A program made the translations under genes and the position numbers. 64,000 nt of DNA from Phaeobacter sp. B1627 (GTDB lineage: Bacteria > Pseudomonadota > Alphaproteobacteria > Rhodobacterales > Rhodobacteraceae): contig NZ_VCNK01000018.1 of assembly GCF_006265095.1 (NCBI RefSeq), positions 1 through 64,000 of the forward strand, given 5' to 3'. Shown piece after piece: positions 8,651-18,145 of the stretch; position 1 is the stretch's first letter; the number at the start of each line of letters is the position of its first letter. The notes under the pieces are model-generated. The model made no database searches. It had not been told where the DNA came from and saw only the letters and a program-made list of their open reading frames with translations.

Positions 8651-10054
8651 ATGATCCCGGTAAGAGGTGTCACCGGTCACAAGGTGGCGGTGCTGGGGCT
8701 GGGACGCTCCGGGTTGGCAACGGCGCGGGCGCTGGCCGCAGGAGAGGCGGAGGCGATCTGCTGGGATGACAACCCGGCTGCAAGGGCGCGCGCCGAAGCC
8801 GAGGGTTTTGCCTGTCGCGACCTGATGAAAGCGGATGCGTTCGATGACATTTCTGCCCTGATTGTGTCGCCCGGCATTCCGCATCTCTATCCGAAACCAA
8901 ATCCGGTGGTGAAGCGCGCCTTGGCGGCGGGCGTGCCGGTGGACAATGACATCGGCTTGTTCTTCCGCTCCGTCGCGACCTCGGAATGGGAGGAGTTCGA
9001 TACCGCGCCCAAGGTGGTCGCGATCACCGGCTCCAATGGCAAATCCACCACGGTTGCGCTGTTGCATCATATCCTCGAACATGTTGGTCGCGACAGCCAG
9101 ATGGCCGGGAATATCGGCCGCGGCGTGCTGGACATTGACCCGCCCCTTGACGGAGGCGTCGTGGTGCTGGAGCTGTCCTCCTACCAGACCGACCTGGCCC
9201 GGGCGCTGACCCCGGATGTCGCTGTCTTCACCAATCTGACCCCGGATCATCTGGACCGGCATGCGGGCATGGGCGGGTATTTCGCGGCCAAGCGCCGGTT
9301 GTTCGCCGAAGGTGGCCCGGACCGGGCGATCATTGGCGTCGACGAGGACGAGGGCCTGTTTCTCGCCGGTCAGCTGAGCGAGGGGCCGTCTGACGACCGG
9401 GTGATCCGGATTTCGTCCGGTCAGAAGCTCAGCGGTGATGCGGGCTGGACTGTATTCGCGCGCAAAGGCTTCCTGTCGGAATACCGCAAAGGCCGCCAGG
9501 CGGGGTCAATCGACCTGCGCGCGATCCCCGGCTTGCCCGGCGCGCATAACCACCAGAACGCCTGCGCGGCCTATGCTGCCGCCCGCACGCTCGGCCTCGC
9601 GCCGCGGGTGATCGAGGCGGCAATGAAAACCTATCCGGGCCTGCCGCATCGCAGCCAGCGCGTCGCTGAGGCGGCGGGTGTGGCCTATGTCAACGACAGC
9701 AAGGCGACCAATGTGGACAGCGCAGCCAAGGCGCTGAGTGCGTTCAAGAAAATCCGATGGATATGTGGCGGTCTGGAAAAAGAGGGTGGGCTGGAGGCGC
9801 TGAAGGGCGCGACGGGCGAAGTGATCCGTGCATATGTCATCGGGCGGGAGGCGGCGCAATTTGCCATGCAACTGAACGTGGAGGCCGAGGTCTGCACCAC
9901 GATGGAGCAGGCCGTCGCCCGGGCGATGGAGGATGCAGGCGCGGGTGAAACGGTGTTGCTGGCACCGGCTGCGGCCAGTTTCGATCAATATGACAGCTTC
10001 GAGGGCCGGGGAGATGATTTCATTGCCCACGTGCAGGCCCGGCTGGCGCAATAG
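8651..10054 (+). CDS. murD: UDP-N-acetylmuramoyl-L-alanine--D-glutamate ligase
   Basis: MurD adds D-glutamate as the second stem residue of the peptidoglycan precursor. An N-terminal nucleotide-fold glycine pattern (G-L-G-R-S-G, about residues 16-21) is followed by the ATP loop TGSNGKST at 126-133 and the central [10 protein letters not shown] segment. Length 467 is close to the family norm. The 312-base gap before it and the 11-base tandem array after it set it apart from its neighbours, so it may have its own promoter. The start ATG at 8651 has GGCGAGGTAGAGC just upstream. Confidence 0.96.
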   Translation: MIPVRGVTGHKVAVLGLGRSGLATARALAAGEAEAICWDDNPAARARAEAEGFACRDLMKADAFDDISALIVSPGIPHLYPKPNPVVKRALAAGVPVDNDIGLFFRSVATSEWEEFDTAPKVVAITGSNGKSTTVALLHHILEHVGRDSQMAGNIGRGVLDIDPPLDGGVVVLELSSYQTDLARALTPDVAVFTNLTPDHLDRHAGMGGYFAAKRRLFAEGGPDRAIIGVDEDEGLFLAGQLSEGPSDDRVIRISSGQKLSGDAGWTVFARKGFLSEYRKGRQAGSIDLRAIPGLPGAHNHQNACAAYAAARTLGLAPRVIEAAMKTYPGLPHRSQRVAEAAGVAYVNDSKATNVDSAAKALSAFKKIRWICGGLEKEGGLEALKGATGEVIRAYVIGREAAQFAMQLNVEAEVCTTMEQAVARAMEDAGAGETVLLAPAAASFDQYDSFEGRGDDFIAHVQARLAQ

Positions 10055-10086
10055 CGCGTGCCGTTTGGTCGGGCCATATCTGCTCA

Positions 10087-10141
10087 GATCGTCGCAGGGT
10101 CATCGTGAGATCATAGCGAGATCATCGCCGGATCATCACCG
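10087..10141. repeat. 11-base tandem array, five units
   Basis: Five contiguous 11-base units fill 10087-10141, with consensus GATCATCGCGG and one to three changes per unit. The array starts 33 bases after the murD stop and lies between convergent murD and the oxidoreductase gene. It is in no plausible reading frame. Possible roles are none (replication slippage) or a repeated protein site. Confidence 0.85.
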
Positions 10142-10223
10142 CAGCTTGAGATGGGGCGCCCGCTCATGGTGTCTGGCGGCAAGCCCCCGTCGTAGGTTTC
10201 CATCGCGGGCCCCGTCTTGGGGC

Positions 10224-11399
10224 TCAGCCACGGATTGCGGTGCCGGCGGCATGACCCGAGGCCCAGGCCCATTGAAAATTGTATCCCCCCAGCCAGCCTG
10301 TGACATCGACGGCCTCGCCAATGGCATAGAGGCCCGGTACCGATTGCGCTTCCATCGACCGCGATGACAAGGCATCGGTGTCGATCCCGCCCAAGGTGAC
10401 CTCCGCAGTGCGGTAGCCCTCGGTGCCGGTGGGTTTCAGCGGCCAGTTGTGCAGTCGCTCGCAGAGCTGTTGCAACGCAGCGTCGGATTGGTCGGCAAGC
10501 CGGCCCTGCAGCGACCAGTCTTGCGCCAATGCGTCGACCAGCCGGGCCGGCAGGTGGCGCGCCAGTTCCGTGGTCAGATCCTTGCGGCCGCTGTCCTGAC
10601 GCTGCGCGCGCAGGGCGGCAAACAGATCAAGCTCAGGCAGCAGATGAACGCGGATCTCCTCGCCCTCCTGCCAGTAACTGGAGAGCTGCAGAACCGAGGG
10701 GCCGGACAGGCCGCGATGGGTGAACAGCAAGGCTTCGTCGAAACTTGCCCGTGCATTCGAGAGCCGGGCAGGCACGGCAAGCCCGGCCAATGGTCTGAAC
10801 CTGTCTTCGGCAAATGTGAAAGGGACAAGTCCGGGCCGGGTGTCCGTAACGGGCAGGCCAAATTGCCGTGCCAGATCATAGGCAAGGCCGGTGGCGCCCA
10901 TCTTGGGGATCGATTTGCCACCCGTCGCAAGGACCAGATTTCGGGCGGATATGGTGACCGGCTTGCCCTCGCGCTCCAGCTTGACCACGAATCCCTCCGG
11001 CGAGCGGGTGACACCAGACACCGAGGTTTGCAACCAAAGGTCGGCGCCCGCCGCGCGCAGTTCGCTCACCAGCATCGCCACGATCTGTTTCGCCGAGGCA
11101 TCACAAAACAGCTGGCCCAGGGTTTTCTCGTGCCAGTCGATGCCGTGCCGGTCCACCAGTGAAATGAAGTCCCATTGCGTGTAGCGCGCCAGCGCCGACT
11201 TGCAGAAATGGGGGTTTGCGGAAATGTAATTCTCGGCACTGGCATAGAGGTTGGTGAAATTGCAGCGGCCGCCCCCCGAAATGCGGATCTTCTCACCCGG
11301 GGTCCTGGCGTGATCGATCACGAGGCAATCGCCCCCTGCATGGGCCGCGCACATCATGCCAGCCGCGCCAGCGCCGAGAATCAAGGTTCGTATCTGCAT
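10224..11399 (-). CDS. FAD-dependent oxidoreductase, HI0933/BaiN family
   Basis: This gene encodes an FAD flavoprotein of the HI0933 family, which includes BaiN-like enzymes; the substrate is unknown. The N-terminal dinucleotide-binding motif L-G-A-G-A-A-G lies within the first 15 residues. The family's G-E-K-I-R-I-S-G-G-G-R-C-N-F-T-N signature follows near residues 36-51, and T-G-G-K-S-I-P-K-M-G near the middle. The C-terminus has the family's F-Q-W-A-W-A-S-G segment. I chose the ATG at 11399 (391 residues); an ATG three codons earlier is equally possible. It is antisense to the dcw genes, convergent with murD and divergent from ftsW. Nothing in the family ties it to cell-wall synthesis. Confidence 0.88.
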   Translation of the reverse strand: MQIRTLILGAGAAGMMCAAHAGGDCLVIDHARTPGEKIRISGGGRCNFTNLYASAENYISANPHFCKSALARYTQWDFISLVDRHGIDWHEKTLGQLFCDASAKQIVAMLVSELRAAGADLWLQTSVSGVTRSPEGFVVKLEREGKPVTISARNLVLATGGKSIPKMGATGLAYDLARQFGLPVTDTRPGLVPFTFAEDRFRPLAGLAVPARLSNARASFDEALLFTHRGLSGPSVLQLSSYWQEGEEIRVHLLPELDLFAALRAQRQDSGRKDLTTELARHLPARLVDALAQDWSLQGRLADQSDAALQQLCERLHNWPLKPTGTEGYRTAEVTLGGIDTDALSSRSMEAQSVPGLYAIGEAVDVTGWLGGYNFQWAWASGHAAGTAIRG

Positions 11400-11552
11400 G
11401 GGCTGCATCGAACACGAAAGCCCAAACGGCGCAACCCGCGCGTGCCGGGGGGGCGCTCTCGCATGAAACGCTGCGCTCTGCCTCATTGACAGGGATTTTA
11501 CGCCCGGCACCGCAGGAAGAGACTGGCCTGTGCCGGCTAACCGGGTTAGGGT

Positions 11553-11584
11553 TTGGCTAATAAATCCCGAAAACGGGGTATACT
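11553..11584 (+). promoter_or_regulatory. Possible ftsW promoter
   Basis: TATACT at 11579-11584 is a good -10 match, 36 bases before the ftsW start. TTGGCT at 11553-11558 is a weak -35 at a long 20-base spacing. A small palindrome, CCCG-AAAA-CGGG (11566-11577), lies between them and could be an operator. The ftsW segment needs its own promoter because the antisense gene separates it from murD. Upstream, TTGACA occurs at 11486 without an obvious -10. Confidence 0.4.
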
Positions 11585-11620
11585 CGAGGCAAAATTGGCA
11601 CAACCCAAGGCAGTGAAACC

Positions 11621-12790
11621 ATGACTGAGATGGTCTATGGCGCGCTTCCCGCGCAAGAGGGGGAGCCGATCCTCCCGAAATGGTGGCGGACGCTAGATAA
11701 GTGGACGATGACCTTTATCATCACGCTCTTCGTGGTGGGGTTGCTTTTGGGGCTTGCGGCGTCGGTGCCGCTCGCCGCGCGCAACGGGTTTGACAATTTC
11801 CATTACGTGCAGCGGCAGGCCGTGTTTGGGTCGACGGCTCTGGTGGCCATGGTGCTGACCTCGATGATGTCACCGACGCTGGTCCGTCGGCTTGCTGTGG
11901 TCGGTTTCGCCTGTGCCTTTGTGGCCCTGGCGCTGTTGCCGATCTTTGGCACCGACTTTGGCAAGGGCGCGGTGCGCTGGTACAGCCTCGGTTTTGCCTC
12001 CATGCAGCCGTCGGAGTTCCTGAAGCCGGGGTTCATCGTGCTGGCGGCCTGGATGATCGCGGCCAGCCAACAGATCTATGGCCCGCCGGGGACGTTGCTG
12101 TCCTTCGGGCTCTGCCTCTCGGTGGTCATGCTTTTGGTGATGCAGCCTGATTTCGGTCAGGCCTGTCTGATCCTGTTCGGGTGGGGCGTGATGTATTTTG
12201 TCGCCGGCGCGCCGATGCTGCTGCTGGTGGCCATGGCAGCGGTGGTGATCTTTGGCGGCACCATCGCCTATTCCAGTTCCGAACATTTCGCGCGCCGGAT
12301 TGACGGGTTCCTCAATCCTGATCTCGATCCGACCACGCAGCTGGGCTATGCCACCAACGCCATCAGGGAAGGCGGTCTATTCGGTGTCGGCGTCGGCGAG
12401 GGGCAGGTGAAATGGTCGCTGCCGGATGCGCATACCGATTTCATCATTGCGGTTGCCGCCGAAGAATACGGTCTCGTGCTCGTGTCCATCATCATCCTGC
12501 TCTACGCCATGATCGTGGTGCGGTCGCTGTTCCGCCTGATGCGGGAGCGCGATACTTTCATTCGTCTCGCAGGCGCCGGTCTGGCCTGTACCTTCGGCGT
12601 TCAGGCGATGATCAACATGGGGGTTGCGGTGCGGCTGCTGCCGGCGAAAGGCATGACTTTGCCGTTCGTCAGCTACGGCGGGTCGTCCCTCATTGCAGGC
12701 GGCATCGCGATGGGTATGCTGCTGGCGTTCACCCGGTCACGGCCTCAGGGCGAAATCGCGGATGCGCTGCGGGGCCGTGGCCGCGGCTGA
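11621..12790 (+). CDS. ftsW: Septal peptidoglycan polymerase FtsW
   Basis: FtsW is the SEDS-family glycosyltransferase that polymerises lipid II at the septum in partnership with FtsI. The 389-residue protein has a cytoplasmic N-terminus of about 30 residues and around ten membrane segments. SEDS features seen are the K-G-A-V-R-W-Y-S-L-G-F-A-S-M-Q-P-S-E-F-L-K segment (about residues 107-127), the large loop with D-A-H-T-D-F-I-I-A-V, and the C-terminal L-P-F-V-S-Y-G-G-S-S. murG follows after 53 bases. It starts the second block of the cluster. Confidence 0.96.
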   Translation: MTEMVYGALPAQEGEPILPKWWRTLDKWTMTFIITLFVVGLLLGLAASVPLAARNGFDNFHYVQRQAVFGSTALVAMVLTSMMSPTLVRRLAVVGFACAFVALALLPIFGTDFGKGAVRWYSLGFASMQPSEFLKPGFIVLAAWMIAASQQIYGPPGTLLSFGLCLSVVMLLVMQPDFGQACLILFGWGVMYFVAGAPMLLLVAMAAVVIFGGTIAYSSSEHFARRIDGFLNPDLDPTTQLGYATNAIREGGLFGVGVGEGQVKWSLPDAHTDFIIAVAAEEYGLVLVSIIILLYAMIVVRSLFRLMRERDTFIRLAGAGLACTFGVQAMINMGVAVRLLPAKGMTLPFVSYGGSSLIAGGIAMGMLLAFTRSRPQGEIADALRGRGRG

Positions 12791-12843
12791 GCGGGTGAAC
12801 AGGACACCGGCATAACGAGAAGAAGTGCGAAGGCAGGCAAGAT

Positions 12844-13941
12844 ATGACACAGAAACTGCTCCTGATGGCAGCGGGCGGCACCGGAGGCCATATGTTCCCG
12901 GCGCAGGCGCTGGCCGAGGAGATGCTGCGGCGCGGGTGGCGGGTGAAACTGTCCACCGACGCGCGCGGCGCCCGCTACACCGGCGGCTTTCCGCATATGA
13001 CAGAGATCACGCAGGTCTCCTCGGGCACCTTCGCGCGGGGCGGTCTGCTTGCCAAAGCGCTGGTGGCGCCGAAAATAGCCGGCGGTGTTGCATCGATGGC
13101 GATGGCGATGCGGCGCGACAGACCGGATGTGGTGATCGGCTTTGGCGGCTACCCGTCAATTCCGGCGCTGGGGGCGGCGACGCTTTTGGGGCTGCCGCGC
13201 ATGCTCCACGAACAAAATGGCGTGCTGGGGCGCGTGAACCAGCTTTTTGCCACGCGGGTGCATCATGTGGCCTGCGGTGTCTGGCCGACCGAGCTGCCGG
13301 AGGGGGCCAATGGCATACATGTGGGCAACCCGGTACGCGCAGCGGTGCGGGAGCGCGCGGCCGCAGCCTATATTCCCCCCGGTGACTATCCGATGTCGGT
13401 GCTTGTGATGGGCGGCAGCCAGGGTGCGCGGATCCTGTCGGATGTGGTGCCGGGCGCGATTGCCGCCTTGCCGCCGGAAATCCGCGGCCACCTGCGCGTC
13501 TCGCATCAGGCACGCGACGAAGACAGCGCGCGGGTCTCGGAATTCTATGCCGCACAGGGCATCACCGCCGATGTTCAGCCCTTTTTCCACGATGTGCCCG
13601 CCCGGATGAGCGAGGCGCAGCTGGTGATCTCGCGCGCAGGCGCCTCGTCGGTCGCGGATATATCGGTCATTGGCCGCCCGTCGATCCTGATCCCCCTGGC
13701 CGCTGCCATCCGGGATGAGCAAACCGCCAATGCACGTGGGCTGGTGGAGGCCGGCGCTGCGGTCCTGATCCCCGAAAGCGCCCTTGACACCGCATCGCTG
13801 TCAGAGCAAATCGCCTCGGTCCTGAGCCAGGCGCAGGGGGCCACGCAGATGGCGCATGCGGCGCTTGATGCGGGCGTGCCCAATGCCACCGATCGTCTCG
13901 TGGCGCTTGTCGAACATCTGGCAGAGGAAGAAACAGAATGA
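12844..13941 (+). CDS. murG: UDP-GlcNAc:lipid I GlcNAc transferase MurG
   Basis: MurG adds GlcNAc to lipid I at the inner membrane face, giving lipid II. The 365-residue protein is a GT-B glycosyltransferase. The N-terminal glycine-rich A-G-G-T-G-G-H loop is at about residues 10-16, H-E-Q-N-G-V-L-G-R near 122-130, and M-G-G-S-Q-G-A-R at the start of the second domain. R-A-G-A-S-S and the D-E-Q-T-A-N acceptor-side segment follow. It overlaps murC by ATGA (13938-13941). Confidence 0.97.
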   Translation: MTQKLLLMAAGGTGGHMFPAQALAEEMLRRGWRVKLSTDARGARYTGGFPHMTEITQVSSGTFARGGLLAKALVAPKIAGGVASMAMAMRRDRPDVVIGFGGYPSIPALGAATLLGLPRMLHEQNGVLGRVNQLFATRVHHVACGVWPTELPEGANGIHVGNPVRAAVRERAAAAYIPPGDYPMSVLVMGGSQGARILSDVVPGAIAALPPEIRGHLRVSHQARDEDSARVSEFYAAQGITADVQPFFHDVPARMSEAQLVISRAGASSVADISVIGRPSILIPLAAAIRDEQTANARGLVEAGAAVLIPESALDTASLSEQIASVLSQAQGATQMAHAALDAGVPNATDRLVALVEHLAEEETE

Positions 13942-15335
13942 CCCCAGCCACCAAATTGCCCGGCGATGTCGGTCCGATCCACTTTGTCGGCATTGGCGGC
14001 ATTGGCATGTCCGGTATTGCCGAAGTCCTGTTGAACCTCGGCTATGTGGTGCAGGGGTCGGATCTGAAATCCTCAAAGATCACCCAGCGGCTCGAAGGGC
14101 TTGGGGCGAGGATCTTTGAAGGTCAGCGGGCGGACAATCTGGAAAACGCCGAGGTTGTGGTGATCTCCTCCGCTATCAAACCCGGAAATGCGGAACTGGA
14201 CGAGGCCCGCCTGCGGGGGCTGCCGGTGGTGCGCCGTGCCGAGATGCTGGGGGAGCTGATGCGGCTCAAATCCAACATCGCGATCGCCGGGACGCATGGC
14301 AAGACCACGACCACCACGATGATGGCAGAGCTGATGGTCGCCGGTGGGTTTGACCCGACAGTGGTGAACGGCGGTATCATCCACGCCTATGGCTCCAACG
14401 CGCGCATGGGGCAGGGCGAATGGATGGTGGTGGAGGCCGACGAATCCGATGGCACTTTCAACCGTCTGCCCGCGACGATTGCCGTCGTCACCAATATCGA
14501 CCCGGAACATATGGAGCATTGGGGCGATTTCGACCGGCTGCGGGACGGGTTCTACGAATTCGTATCGAACATACCGTTCTATGGGCTTGCGATCTGCTGC
14601 ACCGATCACGCCGAGGTACAGGCCCTGGTGGGCCGGATTTCTGACCGGCGGGTGGTGACCTACGGGTTCAACGCGCAGGCCGATGTGCGCGCAACCAATC
14701 TGACCTACAAGGCGGGGATCGCCCATTTCGACATCCACCTGCAGGCCGAAGGGCAGGTGATCGAGGGCTGCAGCCTGCCCATGCCGGGCGATCACAATGT
14801 GTCCAACGCCCTGTCGGCGGTGGCGGCGGCGCGCCATCTCGGCATGAAAATGGACGAGATCCGGACTGCGTTGGCGGCCTTTGGCGGTGTCAACCGCCGC
14901 TTCACCAAGGTGGGCGAGGTCGCAGGTGTCACCATTATCGACGACTATGGCCATCACCCTGTCGAAATTGCCGCCGTGCTGAAGGCCGCGCGGCAGGCCA
15001 CCGAAGGGCGCGTCATTGCAGTTCACCAGCCACATCGCTATTCACGGCTGTCCAATCTGTTCGAGGACTTCTGCGCCTGTTTCAACGAGGCCGATGTCGT
15101 CGCGATTTCCGAGGTCTTCGCCGCGGGAGAAGACCCGATCGCCGGCGCCGGGCGTGATGATCTGGTGGCGGGTCTGATCCGCCATGGCCATCGCCATGCC
15201 CGCGCAATCCTGAATGAGGATGATCTCGAACGGCTGGTGCGCGAACAGGCCCGCCCCGGAGACATGGTCGTCTGCCTTGGCGCGGGCACGATTTCCGCCT
15301 GGGCCAATGGCTTGCCTGACAGGTTGGGCGGATGA
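13938..15335 (+). CDS. murC: UDP-N-acetylmuramate--L-alanine ligase
   Basis: MurC adds L-alanine to UDP-MurNAc, the first stem-peptide step. The N-terminal glycine-rich loop [10 protein letters not shown] lies at about residues 16-25 and the ATP loop GTHGKTTTT at 118-126. E-A-D-E-S-D-G-T-F follows in the central domain, and [10 protein letters not shown] starts the C-terminal domain. Length (465) is normal. Its stop overlaps the ATG of the small ORF at 15332 by 4 bases. Confidence 0.97.
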   Translation: MTPATKLPGDVGPIHFVGIGGIGMSGIAEVLLNLGYVVQGSDLKSSKITQRLEGLGARIFEGQRADNLENAEVVVISSAIKPGNAELDEARLRGLPVVRRAEMLGELMRLKSNIAIAGTHGKTTTTTMMAELMVAGGFDPTVVNGGIIHAYGSNARMGQGEWMVVEADESDGTFNRLPATIAVVTNIDPEHMEHWGDFDRLRDGFYEFVSNIPFYGLAICCTDHAEVQALVGRISDRRVVTYGFNAQADVRATNLTYKAGIAHFDIHLQAEGQVIEGCSLPMPGDHNVSNALSAVAAARHLGMKMDEIRTALAAFGGVNRRFTKVGEVAGVTIIDDYGHHPVEIAAVLKAARQATEGRVIAVHQPHRYSRLSNLFEDFCACFNEADVVAISEVFAAGEDPIAGAGRDDLVAGLIRHGHRHARAILNEDDLERLVREQARPGDMVVCLGAGTISAWANGLPDRLGG

Positions 15336-15583
15336 GGGCGACTGCGGTCGCGATCCTGCCGATCCTGGCGATCCTGGCGATCCTGCCAGTGCGACCGCAA
15401 CAGGAACCCGGAGGGGCGGTGATGTCTGTGGCGTCGGTTCTGATCTGCTCCCTCTGCCGGGATCTCCGACTGACCGAGGCGAGGTCTGGCTTGCTTGCGC
15501 CGCTCTCGACTTTGCGCAGGGCGCTGTTCCCTGCGGACATCCGCCGCTGCCCGCGCCCCGATGGAAAGGTGCTGCAGTCATGA
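15332..15583 (+). CDS. Possible small membrane or exported protein, 83 residues
   Basis: I do not recognise this product. The ATG at 15332 overlaps the murC stop by ATGA, and its TGA (15581-15583) overlaps the next gene's ATG at 15580 by ATGA, so it fills the murC-DUF2484 spacer exactly. The first 20 or so residues are hydrophobic and are partly encoded by four in-frame 9-base repeats reading I-L-P/A. A mixed, arginine- and leucine-rich remainder follows. Third codon positions are mostly G or C. The fit at both ends argues that it is translated, at least to couple murC to the next gene; the low-complexity start argues against a conserved protein. No ribosome-binding site is needed for coupled starts of this type. 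Confidence 0.4.
   Translation: MRATAVAILPILAILAILPVRPQQEPGGAVMSVASVLICSLCRDLRLTEARSGLLAPLSTLRRALFPADIRRCPRPDGKVLQS
15343..15399 (+). repeat. 9-base tandem repeat inside a 9-base inverted repeat
   Basis: Four 9-base units with consensus CGATCCTGG occupy 15351-15386. TGCGGTCGC (15343-15351) and GCGACCGCA (15391-15399) are perfect inverted copies flanking them, so the RNA can form a 9-base-pair stem enclosing the repeats. The unit length keeps the reading frame of the ORF at 15332. Confidence 0.8.
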
Positions 15584-15831
15584 CGCTCTCTCTCATTCTG
15601 GCCTGTCTCTGGGTGGTTGTGGCCAATGTGCTGGCGATGCTTCCCAGCCGGGACAATCACTGGACCCAGGCCTATGCGCTCATCGGCGTCGGAATTCCGT
15701 TGCTGGGCTATGTCACCTATCAAAATGGCCCCTGGTGGGGGCTGGCGCTCCTGGTTGCGGGGATGTCGATCCTGCGCTGGCCGCTTGTCCACCTGTTCCG
15801 CTGGTTGCGCGGCGTTGTCAGCAGCAGTTGA
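15580..15831 (+). CDS. DUF2484 family small membrane protein
   Basis: The 83-residue protein fits the DUF2484 family, small membrane proteins of Rhodobacterales found beside murB and murC; their function is unknown. Three hydrophobic stretches (about residues 3-19, 28-45 and 50-66) suggest two or three membrane segments, with a P-S-R-D-N-H-W loop between the first two and an Arg-containing C-terminal end. The ATG at 15580 overlaps the preceding small ORF's stop. murB follows after 145 bases. The position suggests a link with cell-wall precursor synthesis, but that is inference. Confidence 0.82.
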   Translation: MTLSLILACLWVVVANVLAMLPSRDNHWTQAYALIGVGIPLLGYVTYQNGPWWGLALLVAGMSILRWPLVHLFRWLRGVVSSS

Positions 15832-15976
15832 CGCCCCTCGCCGCCGCTGGGCGGTGTCTCGGTCGCATCGACTTGGGGCCTGTGCTGCGGCGTCTGATAA
15901 AGCGGCGGGGTTCCCCCTTTTCTCTTCGTGCGGGTTCCATTAAACCCATCGCGCAACTCTGACGGAACACGCCACC

Positions 15977-16897
15977 ATGACCGACCTTCCTGCCGTGCGC
16001 GGGCGTTTGACGCCGAACCGCCCTCTTTCGGATCTGACGTGGCTGCGTGTGGGCGGGCCTGCCGACCATCTGTTTCAGCCTGCGGACCTGAATGACCTGC
16101 AGGACTTCCTGCGGGATCTGCCGCCGGAGGTCGCGGTGTTTCCCATGGGCGTCGGGTCCAACCTGATCGTGCGGGACGGGGGGATGCGCGCGGTTGTTAT
16201 CCGGCTCGGGCGCGGATTCAACGAGATCGCCGTTGACGGCGGCACAGTGGTCGCGGGCGCAGCCGCACTTGACGCCCATGTGGCCAAGCGCGCAGCCGAG
16301 GCGGGGACGGATCTGACCTTCCTGCGCACGATCCCCGGCAGCATCGGCGGCGCGGTGCGGATGAATGCAGGCTGCTATGGCAGCTATGTGGCGGATGTGT
16401 TGGTCTCTGCTCAGGTGGTGCTTCGGGACGGCACCCTGACCTCGCTGACGGCGGAGGACCTGCAATTTCAATACCGGCAGAGCCAATTGCCGGAGGGGGC
16501 GGTGCTGGTGTCGGCAACCTTCAAGGCTCCGACAGCCGATCCCGAAACCCTGCTGGAGCGCATGGACGCGCAGCTCAGGAAGCGGAACGACAGCCAGCCC
16601 ACGAAAGAGCGTTCGGCAGGCTCGACGTTTCGCAATCCGTCGGGGTTTTCCTCCACGGGCAAGGCGGATGACGTGATGGATCTGAAGGCCTGGAAGGTGA
16701 TCGACGATGCCGGCCTGCGGGGCGCGCGGCTTGGGGGCGCTCAGATGAGCGAGAAACATTCCAATTTCATGATCAATGCCGGTGGCGCAACAGCAGCAGA
16801 CCTTGAGAACCTGGGCGAGAATGTGCGAAAAAAGGTTTACGCGGACTCTGGCATTTGGCTAGAATGGGAAATCATGCGCGTCGGTGATCCGGAATGA
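15977..16897 (+). CDS. murB: UDP-N-acetylenolpyruvoylglucosamine reductase
   Basis: MurB is the FAD and NADPH enzyme that reduces UDP-GlcNAc-enolpyruvate to UDP-MurNAc, the substrate of MurC. FAD-binding segments are visible: L-R-V-G-G-P-A at about residues 23-29, M-G-V-G-S-N-L at 57-63, and I-P-G-S-I-G-G-A-V at 119-127. The A-G-S-T-F-R-N-P motif carries the likely catalytic Ser at 216, and a Glu in the later S-E-K-H-S-N-F segment is the partner acid. Length (306) is normal. A 309-base spacer with a possible promoter follows. Confidence 0.96.
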   Translation: MTDLPAVRGRLTPNRPLSDLTWLRVGGPADHLFQPADLNDLQDFLRDLPPEVAVFPMGVGSNLIVRDGGMRAVVIRLGRGFNEIAVDGGTVVAGAAALDAHVAKRAAEAGTDLTFLRTIPGSIGGAVRMNAGCYGSYVADVLVSAQVVLRDGTLTSLTAEDLQFQYRQSQLPEGAVLVSATFKAPTADPETLLERMDAQLRKRNDSQPTKERSAGSTFRNPSGFSSTGKADDVMDLKAWKVIDDAGLRGARLGGAQMSEKHSNFMINAGGATAADLENLGENVRKKVYADSGIWLEWEIMRVGDPE

Positions 16898-17206
16898 TCA
16901 TGACCCTGAAAAAGCTGGTAAATACAATAAACTAACCGTTTCAGGGGTGTTTCGTGAATTCCGAATAGCTGATATGTTCGGTGTGATCGAACGGTGACAT
17001 CGTAACTTTGGTTAATGAAACCGTAAGGTTTTAGTCATTATCTGGGCGCGCGTGAATAAGATGCGGATGAGGATACGCCGAAAAGGGATGCAGATCTGAT
17101 CGGCTGATTTCGGTTCGACTGACAGGTGATGCGAGGGCCGGACAACGGCTCCGCTCCATATAAAGGGCGCAAGCGCCCGCCAATAAGAGGGCGAAAACGC
17201 CCGGAT
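16898..17206 (+). promoter_or_regulatory. murB-ddl spacer with possible promoter and two leader hairpins
   Basis: This AT-richer spacer contains TTAA-N7-GTAA at 17012-17026, one base off the TTAA-N7-TTAA consensus of CtrA. Near its end are two small hairpins in tandem, GGGCG-CAAG-CGCCC (17165-17178) and GGGCG-AAAA-CGCCC (17189-17202). The second ends 4 bases before the ddl ATG and would bury the ribosome-binding region. Promoter activity and CtrA binding are inference. Confidence 0.35.
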
Positions 17207-18145
17207 ATGATTGAGGCAGTGATCGTGGGTGGAGCGAGTAGAACACTCCCGAAGGTTGCGATGTTGATGGGTGGCCCCTCTGCTGAACGCGAGGTGTCGC
17301 TGTCCACGGGGCGTGAATGCGCCGTCGCACTGAGGGGCGAAGGCTACGAGGTGGTCGAGGTCGACGCGGGCCCGGATCTCGTGGAGCAATTGCAGGAAAT
17401 TGAACCGGATGTGGTCTTCAACGCCCTGCACGGGCGCTGGGGCGAAGATGGCTGCGTGCAGGGTATCCTTGAGTGGCTGCGCCTGCCCTATACGCATTCG
17501 GGGGTGCTCGCCTCGGCGCTTGCAATGGACAAGGATCGCTCAAAGGCGGCTTATCGCGCCGCGGGCTTGCCGGTTGTGGACAGTGTGATTGCCGACAAGG
17601 CGGAGGTGATGGCGCGGCATGTGATCGCTCCACCCTATGTGGTGAAACCCAACAATGAGGGCTCCAGCGTCGGGATTTACATCGTCCGTGACGCCGCCAA
17701 CACGCCTCCGCAGCTCTCGGATGCGATGCCCGCGCAGGTGATGGTCGAGACCTATGCACCGGGACGGGAGATGACCGTCACCGTCATGGGCGACCGCGCC
17801 CTCTGTGTGACCGATATCCTCACTGACGGGTGGTACGACTACGAAGCGAAATACGCCCAAGGGGGGTCACGTCATGTGCTCCCGGCGGATATTCCCGAGG
17901 ACATCACCGCCCTCTGTCTGGACTATGCAGTCAGAGCGCATGCTGTGCTGGGCTGCCGGGGCGTGTCCCGGACGGATTTCCGCTGGGATGAGACACGCGG
18001 CGCGGAGGGGTTGGTGCTGCTGGAAACCAACACCCAGCCGGGCATGACGCCGACCTCGCTGACGCCGGAGCAGGCGGAATATTGCGGCATGACCTTTGGT
18101 CAGGTCTGCGCCTGGTTGGTGGAGGACGCCTCATGCGAGCGCTGA
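17207..18145 (+). CDS. ddl: D-alanine--D-alanine ligase
   Basis: Ddl makes the D-Ala-D-Ala used by MurF. The ATP-grasp protein shows M-G-G-P-S-A-E-R-E-V-S-L-S near its N-terminus, H-G-x-W-G-E-D-G in the first domain, V-K-P-N-N-E-G-S-S-V-G in the ATP-binding domain, and L-L-E-T-N-T-Q-P-G-M-T-P-T-S at the metal site. I chose the ATG at 17207 (312 residues). The frame stays open further upstream, and a GTG a few codons later is also possible. The two hairpins immediately before this start could influence initiation. It overlaps ftsQ by 13 bases. Confidence 0.94.
   Translation: MIEAVIVGGASRTLPKVAMLMGGPSAEREVSLSTGRECAVALRGEGYEVVEVDAGPDLVEQLQEIEPDVVFNALHGRWGEDGCVQGILEWLRLPYTHSGVLASALAMDKDRSKAAYRAAGLPVVDSVIADKAEVMARHVIAPPYVVKPNNEGSSVGIYIVRDAANTPPQLSDAMPAQVMVETYAPGREMTVTVMGDRALCVTDILTDGWYDYEAKYAQGGSRHVLPADIPEDITALCLDYAVRAHAVLGCRGVSRTDFRWDETRGAEGLVLLETNTQPGMTPTSLTPEQAEYCGMTFGQVCAWLVEDASCER

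Noticed and set aside
17012-17497. - strand frame over the start of ddl
   Set aside because: It overlaps the ddl promoter region and first domain and shows no protein features.
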